Origin: Elysia chlorotica
Taxonomy: Eukaryota > Mollusca > Gastropoda > Plakobranchidae
Assembly (NCBI GenBank): GCA_003991915.1
Contig: RQTK01000146.1
Span: 599,283 to 663,282, forward strand
Direction of reading: 5' to 3'
DNA: 64,000 nucleotides
The first letter of the stretch is position 1; every line of letters begins with the position of its first letter. A model generated the notes under the pieces. The model was not told where the DNA came from. It made no database searches and saw only the letters and a list, made by a program, of their open reading frames with translations. The position numbers were made by a program, and so were the translations under genes. Positions 26,901 to 39,924 of the stretch are shown here, in pieces.

Positions 26901-27236
26901 ACAATCTTTGCATTTTACTTTTTATCCCAGTTGAAGAGGGAACAGAAAAACACTGTTTACTTGAAAATCCAATGTCAATGGTACTTATCATTACAAAAAG
27001 AGTTAATTTTAAGATCATGTCACCTGCTGTTATTTTTTTGCTTGATACTGTAACTAAGCATTATGGTAGAACCAACAGAATGGAATATTTCATATTTTGT
27101 AGTTAAGAGATAATTAAATTAAAGATTTTTTCTGTGTTATTAGTGCAAACGAAAATGTTTTTTCTTTGTTAAAAAAAAACAAAACAGCTCATTTGAATTT
27201 ATTTTTACTGATTATGATATTATTAAAATAGTAGTA

Positions 27237-27297
<61 letters not shown>

Positions 27298-29490
27298 ATG
27301 ACATTTTTATAGTGCATATCACCTTCCTCAGAGGCTGTCTCTCTGCGCTTTACATAATATTTTGTTTTAAAAAAAATGAGAAAAGAGTATACACATAGGC
27401 GAACATACACAAAAACACATTCATATTGCAGCAATAAAAGGATTTATACAAGTGTAGTCCTAGCAATGTTTTTAAATTGGGACACTGGTAGATTTTTGCA
27501 CTTCCAGTGGGATACTGTTCCATACTTTATTTCTTGCGTTGCTAAAAGCTCTTGTGCCACAACTTTTCAGATTCATTACAGACATTGTAAGACTGGTGTT
27601 ATCAACAGATAATCTTAATAAGCCTACAGGCCTATATAAATTTATTTTTCTGACAGATACTTTGTTGATATATCTTATAAAGATTAATAACAAAACAGTG
27701 CCAATTTATGCTATTTTCTCTGTTAGACAAGTAGTCAGTGCAGCTCCTTAACAATAGGAGTTATGTGTTCTTTTCTTTTTCTTCTTATGATTAATCTCGA
27801 ATTCATTGGTTTGGATCAACTTAAGCTTGCAAATTCTCTTTTTTTCAATTTTATTTACTGCACCATTTCAAAACTTTCAAATGTTACTAAACCAAGTTTT
27901 GAAATTAAAAAAATGAATGCTCCTCAAATAGAAAATTAGAGGTCAAGTGTTATGAAACAGGGTGAAGGTATCATTTTATTTACATCAATTCATTTAATTT
28001 TTTTTATCATTGTGAAGTTCTCCAGTGAAAGTGATGGGAAACGCTCCAGAGTTATCAAGATCTTCATTGACAGCACAGGCCACGCTTCCATTGGCTGCAC
28101 GTAAGTTCACCGATTTTTGGACTCAAATGTATACGCGTCTTTATTTGTACTTTTTTTTTTTTTTTTTAAAGATGAATAAAATAAACTTTGTTCATCCAGT
28201 TTGGAAATTTTTTTTTGGCATTGCCAACATAGAAGGATTAATTTTACATATAAATCACCTTCATACACAAATACATAGATGCTCATATAAAATGTTAACA
28301 AATCAAAATTAATCAAATGTAAAACTAGATTAATCGGAGCAATAATTTTCAGGTAAAGAGTACATATTAACCTTAGGATTGATGCGGAAAGGTTTTATAT
28401 TCACACCACATGTAATTATATACATTCAGTTTTTTTGCAATAATGAGTCCTACATGCATTATAAAAATGAGGTGAATGTGTAGTGCGTATTGTTTAGGTA
28501 TTTCTTACATTCTGTCAGTTTTATTGAATCATTTAAAATCCTAAATAGTATATTTGTTAATAGCTCCATGAGTTCCTGATTTTGTGTAAACGACTGATGT
28601 TACAGTCTTGCATGATCCCTTTACTCAAAGGAGTCACAAGTATTTTGTCAGCAATGTGCATGGAATTGCACTATTTTGAGGAGTTTTCCAGAATTTATAT
28701 GTTTTATGTGTCAAGTCAAATTTGACGAGTGCGCTTGTTCATCTATTATAATTATAAAATTCATCAAATCAATTATGAATAATATGGCATAAGCGATAGT
28801 TTATCAAGCGAGGTAAATATGTAAACAGTCAGGGAAAAACTACTGAATTGAAAGTGTTAAGGTAGGTTGAATTTTGAAACATTTCTCTGAAGAAAAAAAA
28901 GAATAAACTTATTTATATTATATATTTGAAAAATTGAACTTCATAAAACAACTTTAACTAAAGTTAAAAAAAAAAAAAATCAAGGGTAAAATGGTATTTC
29001 CTTTGTTTCTGTCCTTTTCTTAAGGCCTTTATACAAATATTTCCAAGAAAAGCTTGGAATTAAGCTTGCACTTTACTTCCATGCTGTATAATTCAATGTT
29101 CTCACTTTTTTTCTCTAATTGTAGCATCATCAGCGAGTATGGGCCTGCCGTGCGTTACCATGGTATCTTCGTGGAGAAAGTGCGCCCAGGCAGTCTGGCC
29201 CATGAGGTCGGCATGTCACCAGGTGATCAGATCCTGGAAGTCAACGGCACCAGCTTTAAGGGCATCACCTGGGAGGAGGTAAGAACAATGATTAAGATCT
29301 ATTGGCCTAGTAGTAGCAGTATTGTTATTACTATTATTTCTAACATTATTATTTCTATTATCTTTATTATTATCATAATTATTTTTTTTGCTTCTGTTGT
29401 TTTTGTTGCCTTTGTTGATACATTTACTTTTGTTATGATTATTTTAATTTCATTATAATTATTATTATTACTATTATCATTATTTTAATT

Positions 29491-29582
<92 letters not shown>

Positions 29583-32500
29583 TCTCTTTTTTAAAACACT
29601 GTTTGTACACTTTAAAATCCTCTTGTTGGTGTTACTGTAAATAAGATCTTTGGGAGGTTAATTTAAATTTAACAAATTAATTGTATTCTTGTTTTTTTTT
29701 GTTTCTCCATAACCATATTATATGCTTAGGAAATATGTGCTTCTGTGGCATTTATTCATGCAATATTTATTTCTCTACTCATTTTAATTAAATAGTATAT
29801 AGAGGTTGCTGACATGCTCTGTGTTATTGTTATTTTGTAATTTCCCGCAAAGGAAATAAAGAGTATTATATTGGTGGGTAAGTACAACGTTCCTGTAAGT
29901 TTGCAAATCATCCTAATATGAGCAAATAAGAAATCTAAAGACATGTGGATTCTAGTAAGTCACCACGACTTTGTACTTACACCCCCTCATCTCATCCTAT
30001 CTATCTCATGTAACTTGTATTGCAACTGATATCTTACAAATAATTTTTAAGTTGACTCTACCTAAGACAATGTCTCTTTACTCCGTTTCAGCTACCTGCA
30101 TCATTGCTTGATGGTCATGAGGGCAAAGGATCTGTAGAGCTACAAAATGTGCAGGCAGAGATTGTACCAGTCAAAGCTGAGGATCTGAACCCTGCACCAT
30201 CACCCCCAGTATCCCAGCAACCTCCTGCCGTGGCGCACGACAAAAGGTATGACGGTTTTGCCAAAACAATTAAATTCTTCGAAACCCTGGTAGCGGAGAG
30301 GAAAGAGAAAATGAGCAGTAGTGTTACGAGTAGGGCAAATAAGGTGTCAACCAAAAAAGAGGTAGCTGATGTAGCAAAATAGACATTGGCTAAGTGGTAG
30401 TATGTCGTTGGTGTGTTATCTAAACTTGCGAATTGAACAGCTAATCCAAAGGCACAGAGAGATATGGAAGGACATGTTCACCAACGCTGATACGTAACTT
30501 TATGATGATAAAAATGATATCAGATTTGAATGTTTCTCTTTTCTGTGCATGGAATGTTATACAAGAAGTGTGAAAGTATTTTGAGCTTTAAAGGTGTAGA
30601 TCTGAAGATTTTTTTTCAGCAAATGGAGGATTTAAAATATACTAAGTAACAGCACGAGATAATGAATGCATGAAGAAATTAGTGCATGTTTTGTTGGTTG
30701 TGAAACTTTTCATGGGCTGTAAGTACAATGTTGCAATAGCTTACAACTTGTAGTTAGCCCTCTTTATGGCGTATTGTTATGACAAAGTGTAAGCTATGGT
30801 GGCATTGTGCTTACATCCCTATGATACTAAGTTGTGACATTTTACTCAGTACTTTTGATATTATGATGAATCATGTTGGTAACCTCCATATGCTCCAAAG
30901 TTAGCAAGCAGAGAATAGCAGTGTTTAAGTGAGTACCATATCCCCATCAGATTTAGGCTATGTCAAAACATGACAAAACATTATACAGCCCACTGTTTTC
31001 AGTCATCAGATTTGACTCCTAAATCACTACATACATTTTACATTTAAGAACGAATTCAGAATCACTGGTGGTAAATAAACAACGTGTAGAAATAATTACA
31101 TATGAAAAATATGTCTTTGATGTTGTAGATGCAGTACCGATATTAACAATTATCAAGATCCAACCAGATCTTAATCAAGAATGGCGCCTTGTAACGCGCA
31201 AATATGAGGTTACAAACAGATAAAAATCTTACAGTTGAACAGTTGTGTTCAGTTGTCCAAAATCAGCAATATATAGACTATTATTGTCGACTTGCTCCAA
31301 GACTAACATATGACAATTTTATGTGCTGTCACATACGAGACAGTGTTGGGAGACCTGGACTTTTGTCTCAACTGGTCACATTATACTGAAACTGACTCAA
31401 TCAGCAAGACAAAATTGGACAAATGAACTTTTGATAGATCATGAGTTTTGAACCGCAGACCTCCAGATTGGGTGATCAATGCTCTACCACTAAGGCTAGT
31501 TTGCTCCCCTCTAATCCCTTTTTTTTATATATATCATAATTATACCTTTATTTCTTGGATATAATGTTTAGAAAATAAGGCACGCTTACACAAACAAATA
31601 ATAATAAAGTTTACTAATTTTCTACTCAAAACGTCATACTACACATTTTCTGAAAGCAGAATACTCTAATTATAATATAGACCATGTTATATTTTTACGT
31701 TTATATATCTGTGATATTTACGTATGCAATTTTTTATTTCCAAAATACAATGTAAATTGTACGACTTTATTTGTTGACGATGAGCTCTGTGTTCTTGGGC
31801 ATGTGATTTTTAAATTTCTCCTCGAGGGATTAATAAACTACTAACTAATCTTATCTTATCTTACTTCATCTTTCTAAATCTAATTACAGACAACTGCACA
31901 TCCAATTCATTTTCTTCAATATGCTTCTAATAATATAGTGTCGAATAGAAGAAAGTCGTGACTTGGACCTGTTGAGATAAAAGTCTTTTACTTCTGTAAA
32001 TATTTTTGGATATTGTTTACAGAGGCATAAAGCTTGTCCAAAATGATCTGTCCTAGGGAAAGTGACAGACATTGAAATAAGCAAGGGATCAGGAAGTGTA
32101 GGGGCATGATTGCCAAAGCTACGAAGCATGGTACTTGGAATATGGTTGGAATAGCTTGTCCAATATAAGCTTTCATGTTATATGCAATTTCATGGGGCTT
32201 CTTAAATTTGATTAACACTAAACAAGCTACTGAAAGCATTTAAAAATAGCTTAGATTAGGCAGACACCACAAGCTTTTGCTCTTCAAGATCCAGCGGAAC
32301 AGAGCATGCCTTTCTTGCACGAAGTTTCAGTTAGATCCTTGATGAAGCACATGCCTTCACAGCGGAAGGTTGTGATAAAATCCTTGCCTTGGTTGCCAAA
32401 TTTTTTATCCCACTGGGTGGTTCAGTGTGAGCGTAATGTGATCAGCCAATTTCGCGGTACCCTGCGTTGGTGTCTCATTGTCATATGGGAATTTCCTTGA

Positions 32501-35500
32501 GACCTAGGAGTCGTTTGATTAGGCAACGGCTGCATTTTCTCTTATAAAAGATTACTCCTTGTTGGTATTCTGCACATTCCATTCAAACCCAATGAATCTT
32601 TTTCCTTTGAAAAATATTTGTGATATATGAGGCAAAATATTCTCTTCATTGACTGTGTATTTACTGGAAAATAAATGAGACACTGACCTTATTTCATGTT
32701 CCGTTTTGCTCAATTTGTTAGTTACAATATGTAAATACAGGTACATGTAGTTTGATGTTTTACAATGTAAATACAAGTAATTTGATGTTTTTGAGATGTA
32801 AATACAATAGGGTTGATATTTTAAAGATGTTAATATAAGTAGGTATATGTAATACAATTAGTTAGGTATATGTAATACAATTAGTTTGATGGTTTCAAGA
32901 TGTAAATTCAAGTAGGTTGATGTTTTAAAGATTTTATTTTAAGTAGGTTGACGTTTTAAAGATGTTATTATAAGTAGGTTTATGTAATACAATTAGTTTG
33001 ATGGTTTTGAGATGTAAATAAATGTATTGTTATGTTTTAAATATACATTCAAGTATTTAGATGACTTTCGGATGTAAATAAAAATAGTTTGATGGTTTTA
33101 AAATGCCAATACAAGTAGGTATTGTTAGAAACAGAGGTGTAATTATTATGAACTTAATGTTATGTGTGTATGACTGGGTGAACAGCTTTTTATTTAGTAT
33201 TTATTATTAAAATTTTAAGTAAATTCAATATTTTTTTTTCATCATTTTTTCATCACACTAATTTATAGGTCTTTTTTTTCTATTCAATTCCTGAAATTAT
33301 AATTAGATTTGAACACTGCCTTGCAGAATTAAAATAAGTAGAGAAAATGATGGTATTGAATTTTATGACATTGCTTACGGGTATGCTACTATCTTAGCAT
33401 GTACCCTGTGAGTAGTGTTCACCACATCAGCTGTTTGATGACAATGGGCTTGGAGTCTAAATCAATTCTAAAATATAAGCCAAGTTTGATCAAGAGGAGA
33501 GAGGGGTGAGTGGTGTTAATGAATAATTATGTGAGCTAGAGGCTAGACTTTTTCGAATGTTTTCCAGTGTTCTTAAGAGAGATTTCTAGATATGTGTCTT
33601 GTAAATATAAGAGCAGAGCGCAATAGCGGGCAATGATTGGCAGGGGAGTGTTTATACTTCTGATCGTGTTGTAACATCTTGCCGCAGTGAACGTTGTTAT
33701 TTTGCTGTTATTTGGATTCTTTATAGATAAATGAATTGTCAAGTACTGATTTAGATCTAAACATTTTTGAGTTGTATTCTTAACCCTCAAACAGGATGTT
33801 TATTACTAAAGTTAAATCATTACGCTTCTACAAAGGATTTCTGATACTCATAATTTTGTTAATGTTGACAAGATAGTGTGTGTACTATAGTGTGTACTAG
33901 TCTACATGAATTATACTCAACAAAGTGAGAGAAGCACTACATGTAAGATAAAGTCAAAATTTTTGTATCACAATTCTGTGTTTGTCATTTTTTATTAGAC
34001 TTGACATTTTTTTTACTGTCAAGTATCCTAAACTTTTTTTGTTTGATCCAAAGTACATTTCTTTATGTATGGTTATGTGCATAGCGAGTTATGTTTTCTT
34101 TGAATTCGTTATAAAGCTAATAAAAACATAAAAAGCAATGCATTGGATTGTTTGCTTGCTACTTTATACAAGATGGATTTGTGAGTCAATATTGAATTGA
34201 TTTTCCAATTAGATGATACACCGTCAACATGATTCCTGTCTTCTGTTGGAAAGGGAAATTCCGATTCTTCAGCCAATAAGTCTTGGTTGTGTTTAGTGGG
34301 TAAATGCACAAGTAATGCTGATCCCATGCTCTTTGACATACTGTTAGCGAAACAAGACATAGGGTCCTGTTTGTGAAAGCCAAATGTCTTAAAAATTTTG
34401 TGAGGTAGGTTGTCACCACTTTCCTCGCTGCACTTTTCTTTTGCCGTGAATCAATAGCTTCGGCTACCTATCCTGTGCTGGGTAAAGGGTTGACCCAGGG
34501 ATTCCGAGAAAAAATTGTCCACGCCTAGATTTGAACTCAGCAGAAGTGATCTTTAGCCCTAACAATTGCGACAACAACAACAGATTAACTGAGTACAGAG
34601 AAAGAAAACCTCATCAACAAGTATTGTTTGCACAATTAGTTTTATTTATATGCTTTTACTAACATAATGATATTTTCTTAAAAGTTCATTATCACATTTT
34701 TATTTTAACTGTTTTGTTTCTTTTGTTGAGAGAAATCAATTATATTTTCTTTTTTATTTACCTTAATTTTCGCTTTGCTGTATTATATTTTTTTTATTGA
34801 TATAACTAACAGCTCTGTAATTGTAATATAGAAGGGTGAGTATTATCCGAAGTTTTAGTCATTAGTCATTCTATTTCTTTTCCGTTGCTCTTTTTGCTTT
34901 TTAATCAGTGTTAAGATTTTAAAATGTACAAAGAAGTTGTACAATCGTGTACATGCAAACATTATATTTTTATACTTATAACTGTGACAATAATATAAAT
35001 ATGTTCTTGTTTTTTATTGCTTTTATTTTTTATGATGCATAAAGAAGCCACTTCTGGTGTACATTTTTAGCTCTTTGTCTTTTCAGGCACAATTCATGCC
35101 TAATTGACAAATGTGTTGCACTCTTGTTCTGTGTTTAATAGTTTATTTTTCTTCTTTTTAATTGTTCAGTCTTTGCCTCAATTTGGAAGCTTATGTTCTA
35201 GATTTTTTTGTTAAGATCAGAAAATATTTTTATATCCTAGTTTCTATTATTGTAACAGTACTTTTTGTTCTTTTTTTTATGTCTGAATATAATTTCTTGT
35301 ATAGTATAAATAAAAAATCAGAAGCACGTCATTTTCAGGACGTATCTGAAAGTTTCCTGCAAATAATAAGTCTATCGTGACTTTAATGATTGATAAGGTG
35401 ATAAGATTGTTTTTTTGAGTGGTAAGATAAGATAAGATAAGATAAGATAAGATAAGATAAGATATACTTTATTGTCCATCCAAGGAAAATTGTTGTCGTG

Positions 35501-38500
35501 GTTACATGGGCTCTATAGTTTCTATATATGGTGATAACAAAAACAAAGTTGTTCGAGATCAGATATCATCTGTTTGGATTTAAAATAATCTTTTCAGTAT
35601 CTAGAATCATATTAATACTAAACAGTATTCATTATACATGCACAACATAGTGGAGTCAAAGAAAGTTTTTATTTTTCTCAATCTTTGTTAAATTATTGCT
35701 TCTATTAAAATGGCGCCTTGAAAATGAGTTGAGAATGAGTTACGAGTATCAAAAACATGGAGCTCAAAAGTATTTGGCTTTTTTTTTCCTCTTAATTGAT
35801 TTAGAATTAAGTTGTATAAAATATATGTATTTTTATGTCTTTTATTTTGCAAAGATTTTTGGGTAAAATTTTACTTGTTTTGCGCCAATTTGTTAATGAA
35901 ATGATCGGGAGTTAACCTCTTTTAACAAAGTTGTAGCGTAAAAGACCTTTACTTTATTTTACTAAATATTAACTGTTTTTCTGTTGTAAATATTTACAAC
36001 TTAAAGGACTTTGACTATCACCCAAAAAACCCTAATTAAAACTTTAATAAGAAATGATGTTATAGTAAAAAAGAAAACAACACTTTTGGGAGTTTTCAGT
36101 CACCCTTAGAAGTGAATATAATGCATGAAGTTTTAAAAACCCTCCTTGTTTACATCTTATATTTTCTAAAGCTTTTTTGGTTTTGTTTTTCTGTCACCTA
36201 GGGAAGAGTTTGATCAAAAGGCGACAACTTCTCTGGGCGGAGCCGCAGCGGCGAGGCTTGAGCAGCTTCGGTTGAAAGACAGCGGCAAATCCAGCAACGC
36301 GCCCGATCTTCTGGAGCTGGAGGGGGAGTTTGGCTGGTCGGACCGGGTTCCTCAGCGGATATATGAGAAGGTATAAACTTCATATACTCTCCATATATAT
36401 GTGTATTTTTATGAGAAGGTGCGGACTGCAAATATTTTCTATATGATCTATTTCATGATCACTTTAAATACCTTGGAGAAGGTATGGACTTCATATATTT
36501 TTCTCCCATGGATTAGTTCTATAGTAGTCCTTGATTTTTCCATATACATGTTTTATTTTTATGAGAAGGTGTGGGCAGCAGATATTCTCCATATTATCTA
36601 TTTTTATCTGGAGGTGTTTACTGCAAGATCACTTTAAATACCTTGGAGAAGGTGTGGACTTCATGTGTTCTCCATAGACATGTGTATTTTTATGAGAAGG
36701 TGTGGGCAGCAAATATTCTCCATATTATCTATTTTTATCTGGAGGTGTTTACTTCAAGATCACTTTGAACACCTTTGAGAAGGTATGGACTTCATATATT
36801 TTCCATATATGTGTGCATTATTTCTACGAGAAGGTGTGGATTGCAATAGGGAAGGGGAGAGGAGGGTAGCTAGCTGGCTTAAGTGATAAAGCCTTATGCT
36901 TCTATTTGGGATTTCCAGGTTCAAGCCAGGGATCAGGGAAATTTACTGGTCAGATTTCCTCCCCAAGTTGTTGGGGTGTTAACTGTGTAATATGATCAGA
37001 TGAGACAGGAGTTCTGGTATTCTATTTTGCCCCTGTCTCCTTGCGAGACTCTTGGTTAACCTATAAAATGTAAAACTAGCTCGTTTGTTAGTCTTATGTA
37101 ACATTTCCAAATTCATCAAAACACTTTCATGGTCTTCTTGATACGTAAAAGAGTGACGGAAAAAGGAACAGAGAAATAACAAAGGGGTATTAATCAACAG
37201 AGACTTGAATAGCAATGGATGAAATGACACCATGAAAAAGCAAGACTGAGGATAGTAATAGTTAAGAAAGATGCATGTTTTCACATTCAATTCAGCGACT
37301 TCAGCAAAGAAAATAATGGTGGGTTTCCCTCTCAGATCACAGGGAGACATTTTTAAAATTTTCTGCAAAGAAATTTCCTTTTTTTCTTCATAAGTCTTAT
37401 TACAATTTAAAAATATTTTTCTAACACATTTAATGATAATTTCCCAAAATGCTTGCAGTTTTCCTCTGAAGGCGTAGAAGGAAAAGACCTAAAATGTCTG
37501 ACTTTCCAAAAGGTATGTACAACGTTAATATATCTTTTCATCATATTAAGTGGAACTGCTCTATAACAATTAGTAATATAGGTAAAATGTTGATTGCTTG
37601 AGTTGATAGGTTACACAATAGTCGATTTGAGCGGTTGATTTTAATAAGCTTATGTGAGTATGAATTTTGATATTGTTCTCGCTACGTTATTCACTTAAAT
37701 GACTTTTACAGCATGCAAATGTCTCTGTCATAATAAACCTTTGGGTTAAGAAGCTACATAACAAGATTCAGATCAAGTGGTTTCATATCTTGTTTTGAAA
37801 GTTCAACTCTGTAAGTTGTAGGTTTTATTTATATTTATAGTCTTTATGTCTTGACAACATGAATTTCATGTCATCCAAAAAAAATTTTTAAAAAGATTAA
37901 ACTCCATAATATGTTGGTCTTTTTTATTCCTATGTTCTGTATCCGAAGAACATGAATTTCAAATGATTTTGAAAAAAAAGTCTCCTACTCAGGCTTTAAC
38001 AATTAGACAAAATTTCTATCTAGTTTGTTTATTGTTTAAATTTCAATAGCAACTAACGAGATTCATATCAACTGCTTTCAAATCTTGTCCGATATAAAAG
38101 TTCTCAAGTTGTAAAATGCCAGTTTGTTAACTGTGGGGTTTTATTTATCCTGTGTTGTTTTTTTTGTCCTTACAACATAAGTTAAAATGATCTAAATAAA
38201 ATTTTCTAACCGAAACTTTAAAAAATGTGAGCACAAATTTCTTTCTAGTGGGATTATTGCTTTACCATTCACTTTTTTCACACTCTAGTATCATGCATTG
38301 CTTTCATAACAACCAGACATCTGACTTAGGTGTAGCTTTGGAAGGAGGGAGAGGTTCGCCATTGGAGGGACGTATTGTGGTTTCCATGGTGTTTGATGAT
38401 GGAGTGGCGTTCAGAAGCGGTAATATTAATAATACATAATTATCTTTATCACACACTTTATACCATTATTTTTGCATCACAAATGTTGCCAATTATTTTT

Positions 38501-39924
38501 AATAGGTGCTGAAAAACACAAAAATATACATGTTGCAGATTTTTTTGGTTTATCTTTTTAACGAAGGTAATGGAAATGTACACTCTCAGAGCGTCAATCA
38601 TTCATAACTTTACAGAGGTGCACAGCTGCAACTGGAAATTGTGTTACACTCTGTCGTCAGAAATTTGCATCGATTACAATATGGAGTATATAGAAAAATA
38701 GCTAAGAGTTATTCAGATGTATCTTATTTTTGTAATGGCTCGTATTGTGATACTTTTAACCCTTTCACAACGTGGCACTAGACAACCTCGAGTTGATCAG
38801 CACGTTAGGGTCAAACTTAACCATTTTTTTCCCCTCAGAAACGAGCTTTGTTAACGGAAAGGAATCTTATGATATGTTATAAATAATAGTCTTTCCTTTA
38901 GTTACATCACTGTTATAGGCTTTATGAATTCACGTCCTGAGGGGAAAAAAGAGGGCCACTGTCAACATCTTGAAAAGGTTAAGACAGTGTAAATTTTATG
39001 TGCTTTGTATTATAAACACTCTATCATTGTTAGGGCTAGTTGGAATATTTGGTTATGGCATACAATCATGTTTTCAAAACTAGGAAGGAAACTGTAGGAC
39101 TGAATGTAGAATTTGTCATATTCTTTTTTTTCAATTTTCAAAGAAGGACAAAAATTAAGAATTTTTTGGATTTTTTTTTTTATAATTCTAGGAAAGATAA
39201 AGGTTGGGGACCAACTGATGATGATCAATGGGAGACAACTCCTGGACCTAACTTTGGCAGAAGCTGAAAATGCTTTGCATGAAGTGTCTACTTCCCCAAG
39301 GGTGGGTTCTCCTCTCTTTGTGTGAAACACATTTTACGCTAAATTTCAGTTGTCAGGAGTTTGTATGCTAGATTTTATTTAAGATTTCTATCGACCTCAT
39401 TTGCCTTAACGATTTATAGTCCAATTCTTGTATCACAGCAAACCTCACGTGCCATAAGGCTTGGTTTCTGCTTTTCCTTTTTTGTTATTTTTGTTTGATT
39501 TTCTTTGGTTTTATTTGGGGGTAGGGAGGGAGGCTATAAACTATCATATTGTAGTAGAGCTATCCATTCAAACAATACTATTCAAACAACATAAACATAA
39601 TTGAATACTAAAAATTAGAGAAATCCTGCTATCTATTTCCTTTGAGATTTTACACGTATATGAAAGTAATTTTTGCAGTGGGTGAGAATGCGTGGCACAT
39701 TGTTTTCACTGCTCCGTAAGCAAGTTCACTTGTCATTCTCATAAATACTAAAACCTACAAAAAATGTCGCATTAGTGTTTAACTACAAATCTACACAGTT
39801 TTTTCAAACAAATCTTTCTGATTTCTCTTTTTTTTTTCTCTAGGACAGAACAGTGGAACTTATATATTGCGAGTCAAGACTAGTCAATGATGAAGACATT
39901 ATTGTAGTGATCTTTTTGTTGTAG
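21788..39924 (+). CDS. USH1C: Harmonin (USH1C) homologue, 16 coding exons
   Basis: Harmonin is a PDZ scaffold that links cadherin-23, Sans and myosin VIIa in hair-cell bundles and organises microvilli. Exons: 21788-21805, 22326-22393, 23229-23312, 24088-24215, 24759-24832, 25354-25462, 26015-26039, 26794-26863, 28018-28100, 29125-29278, 30092-30246, 36202-36370, 37459-37512, 38317-38419, 39192-39301, 39844-39924. All junctions are GT-AG and all phases agree, giving 494 residues (human harmonin-a, 552). N-terminal harmonin domain about 7-70 (VKELVPKERDRENLFEALRR, ITDLRLVLDD). PDZ1 about 78-160 (ETLGFAVRGG, VGDQIVRVNGF). PDZ2 about 203-290 (ASIGCT, PGDQILEVNGTSF), finished by exon 11. PDZ3 about 391-478 (LGVALEGG, VGDQLMMINGR). 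The PDZ2-PDZ3 linker is only about 100 residues, Pro/Ala-rich, with no evident long coiled coil. The C-terminus ends IFLL, unlike vertebrate TFF. Exon 1 (six codons) is the weakest call. Confidence 0.93.
22764..23030 (+). mobile_element. Family S SINE copy 6, in harmonin intron 2
   Basis: Nearly full length: GTGCAGTAGCCTTGGGGTAG head, B-box-like GTTTCGAGCTG, complete body and a TTAAAATTAAGTCAACTCC tail. Confidence 0.88.
23679..23849. other. Assembly gap (171 N)
   Basis: Run of N in harmonin intron 3, bordered on the right by a (CAA)n tract. True repeat length here is unknown. Confidence 1.
23850..23936. repeat. (CAA)n microsatellite next to gap
   Basis: About 85 bp of CAA repeats, truncated by the gap. 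Confidence 0.96.
24216..24645. repeat. (GGTT)n-derived minisatellite at the 5' end of harmonin intron 4
   Basis: About 430 bp of degenerate TTGGTTGGTTGATTGG units. The repeat starts at the exon 4 splice donor, GGAG|gttggttgg. Confidence 0.9.
27234..27297. repeat. (AAT)n microsatellite in harmonin intron 8
   Basis: AAT tract followed by ATGACATTTTTATAGTGC and GCGCTTTACATAAT, resembling the retroelement-type tail at 10380 in reverse. Confidence 0.95.
29300..29592. repeat. ATT-rich stretch, (TTA)n and (TC)n in harmonin intron 10
   Basis: Degenerate ATT/TTA sequence, pure TTA at about 29490-29533, then a TC run. The read-through frame from exon 10 into this repeat is not coding. Confidence 0.9.
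30247..30382 (+). other. Possible alternative 3' extension of harmonin exon 11
   Basis: If the donor at 30247 is not used, the frame continues 45 codons (RYDGFAKTIKFFETLVAERK, then a basic Ser/Lys-rich tail) to a TAG at 30380. The result would be a protein with the N-terminal domain, PDZ1 and PDZ2 but no PDZ3. An AATAAA lies at 31074-31079. The splice to exon 12 is the only one of the donors in this stretch that I checked that keeps phase. Whether the extension is used is inference. Confidence 0.4.
31230..31505 (-). mobile_element. Family S SINE copy 7, in harmonin intron 11
   Basis: Diverged minus-strand copy with the body (CTATATAGTGCT-like and CACATAC..GAGACAGT segments in complement) and a decayed head. 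Confidence 0.7.
31800..31865. repeat. Retroelement-like tail with (AAGAT)n, reversed
   Basis: CTCGAGGGATTAATAAACTAC followed by CTTATCTTATCTTACTT. In complement it reads TAAGATAAGAT, then AGTTTATTAATCCCTCGAGG, related to the unit at 35427. Confidence 0.55.
32700..33125. repeat. Degenerate minisatellite, unit about 35-40 bp
   Basis: About ten imperfect copies around TAGTTTGATGTTTT, GATGTAAATACAAGTAGG. Lies in harmonin intron 11; not coding. Confidence 0.8.
35427..35500. repeat. (ATAAG)n plus retroelement-like tail
   Basis: A run of GATAA pentamers followed by GATATACTTTATTGTCCATC and AAGGAAAATTG. The pentamer-plus-CTTTATTG layout matches the reversed unit at 31800 and suggests one element type. 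Confidence 0.6.
36363..36845. repeat. Tandem repeat copying the exon 12 splice donor
   Basis: Imperfect units containing ATGAGAAGGT or TTGGAGAAGGT follow exon 12. Donor-like copies occur at about 36363 (the real one), 36411, 36474, 36561, 36644, 36691, 36774 and 36826, separated by CTTCATATA, TCTCCATAT and ATCACTTTAAATACC segments. Confidence 0.85.
36860..37060 (+). mobile_element. Family S SINE copy 8, diverged
   Basis: tRNA-like head with B-box-like CAGGTTCAAGCC, then GATGAGACAGGAGTTCTGG. Truncated after CCTGTCTCCTTGCG. In harmonin intron 12. Confidence 0.6.
37725..38215. repeat. Diverged tandem duplication, unit about 300 bp, in harmonin intron 13
   Basis: AACAAGATTCAGATCAAGTG with downstream GTTGTAGGTTTTATTTAT and TTGACAACATGAA recurs diverged as ACGAGATTCATATCAACTG and GTGGGGTTTTATTTATC with TTACAACATAA. 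Confidence 0.6.

Noticed and set aside
29279..29458. Read-through of harmonin exon 10 that looks like the end of a PDZ domain (EEVRTMIKIYW)
   Set aside because: A strong donor ends exon 10 at 29278, the frame runs into an ATT repeat, and exon 11 supplies an in-phase end for PDZ2 (ELPASLLDGHEGKGSVELQ).
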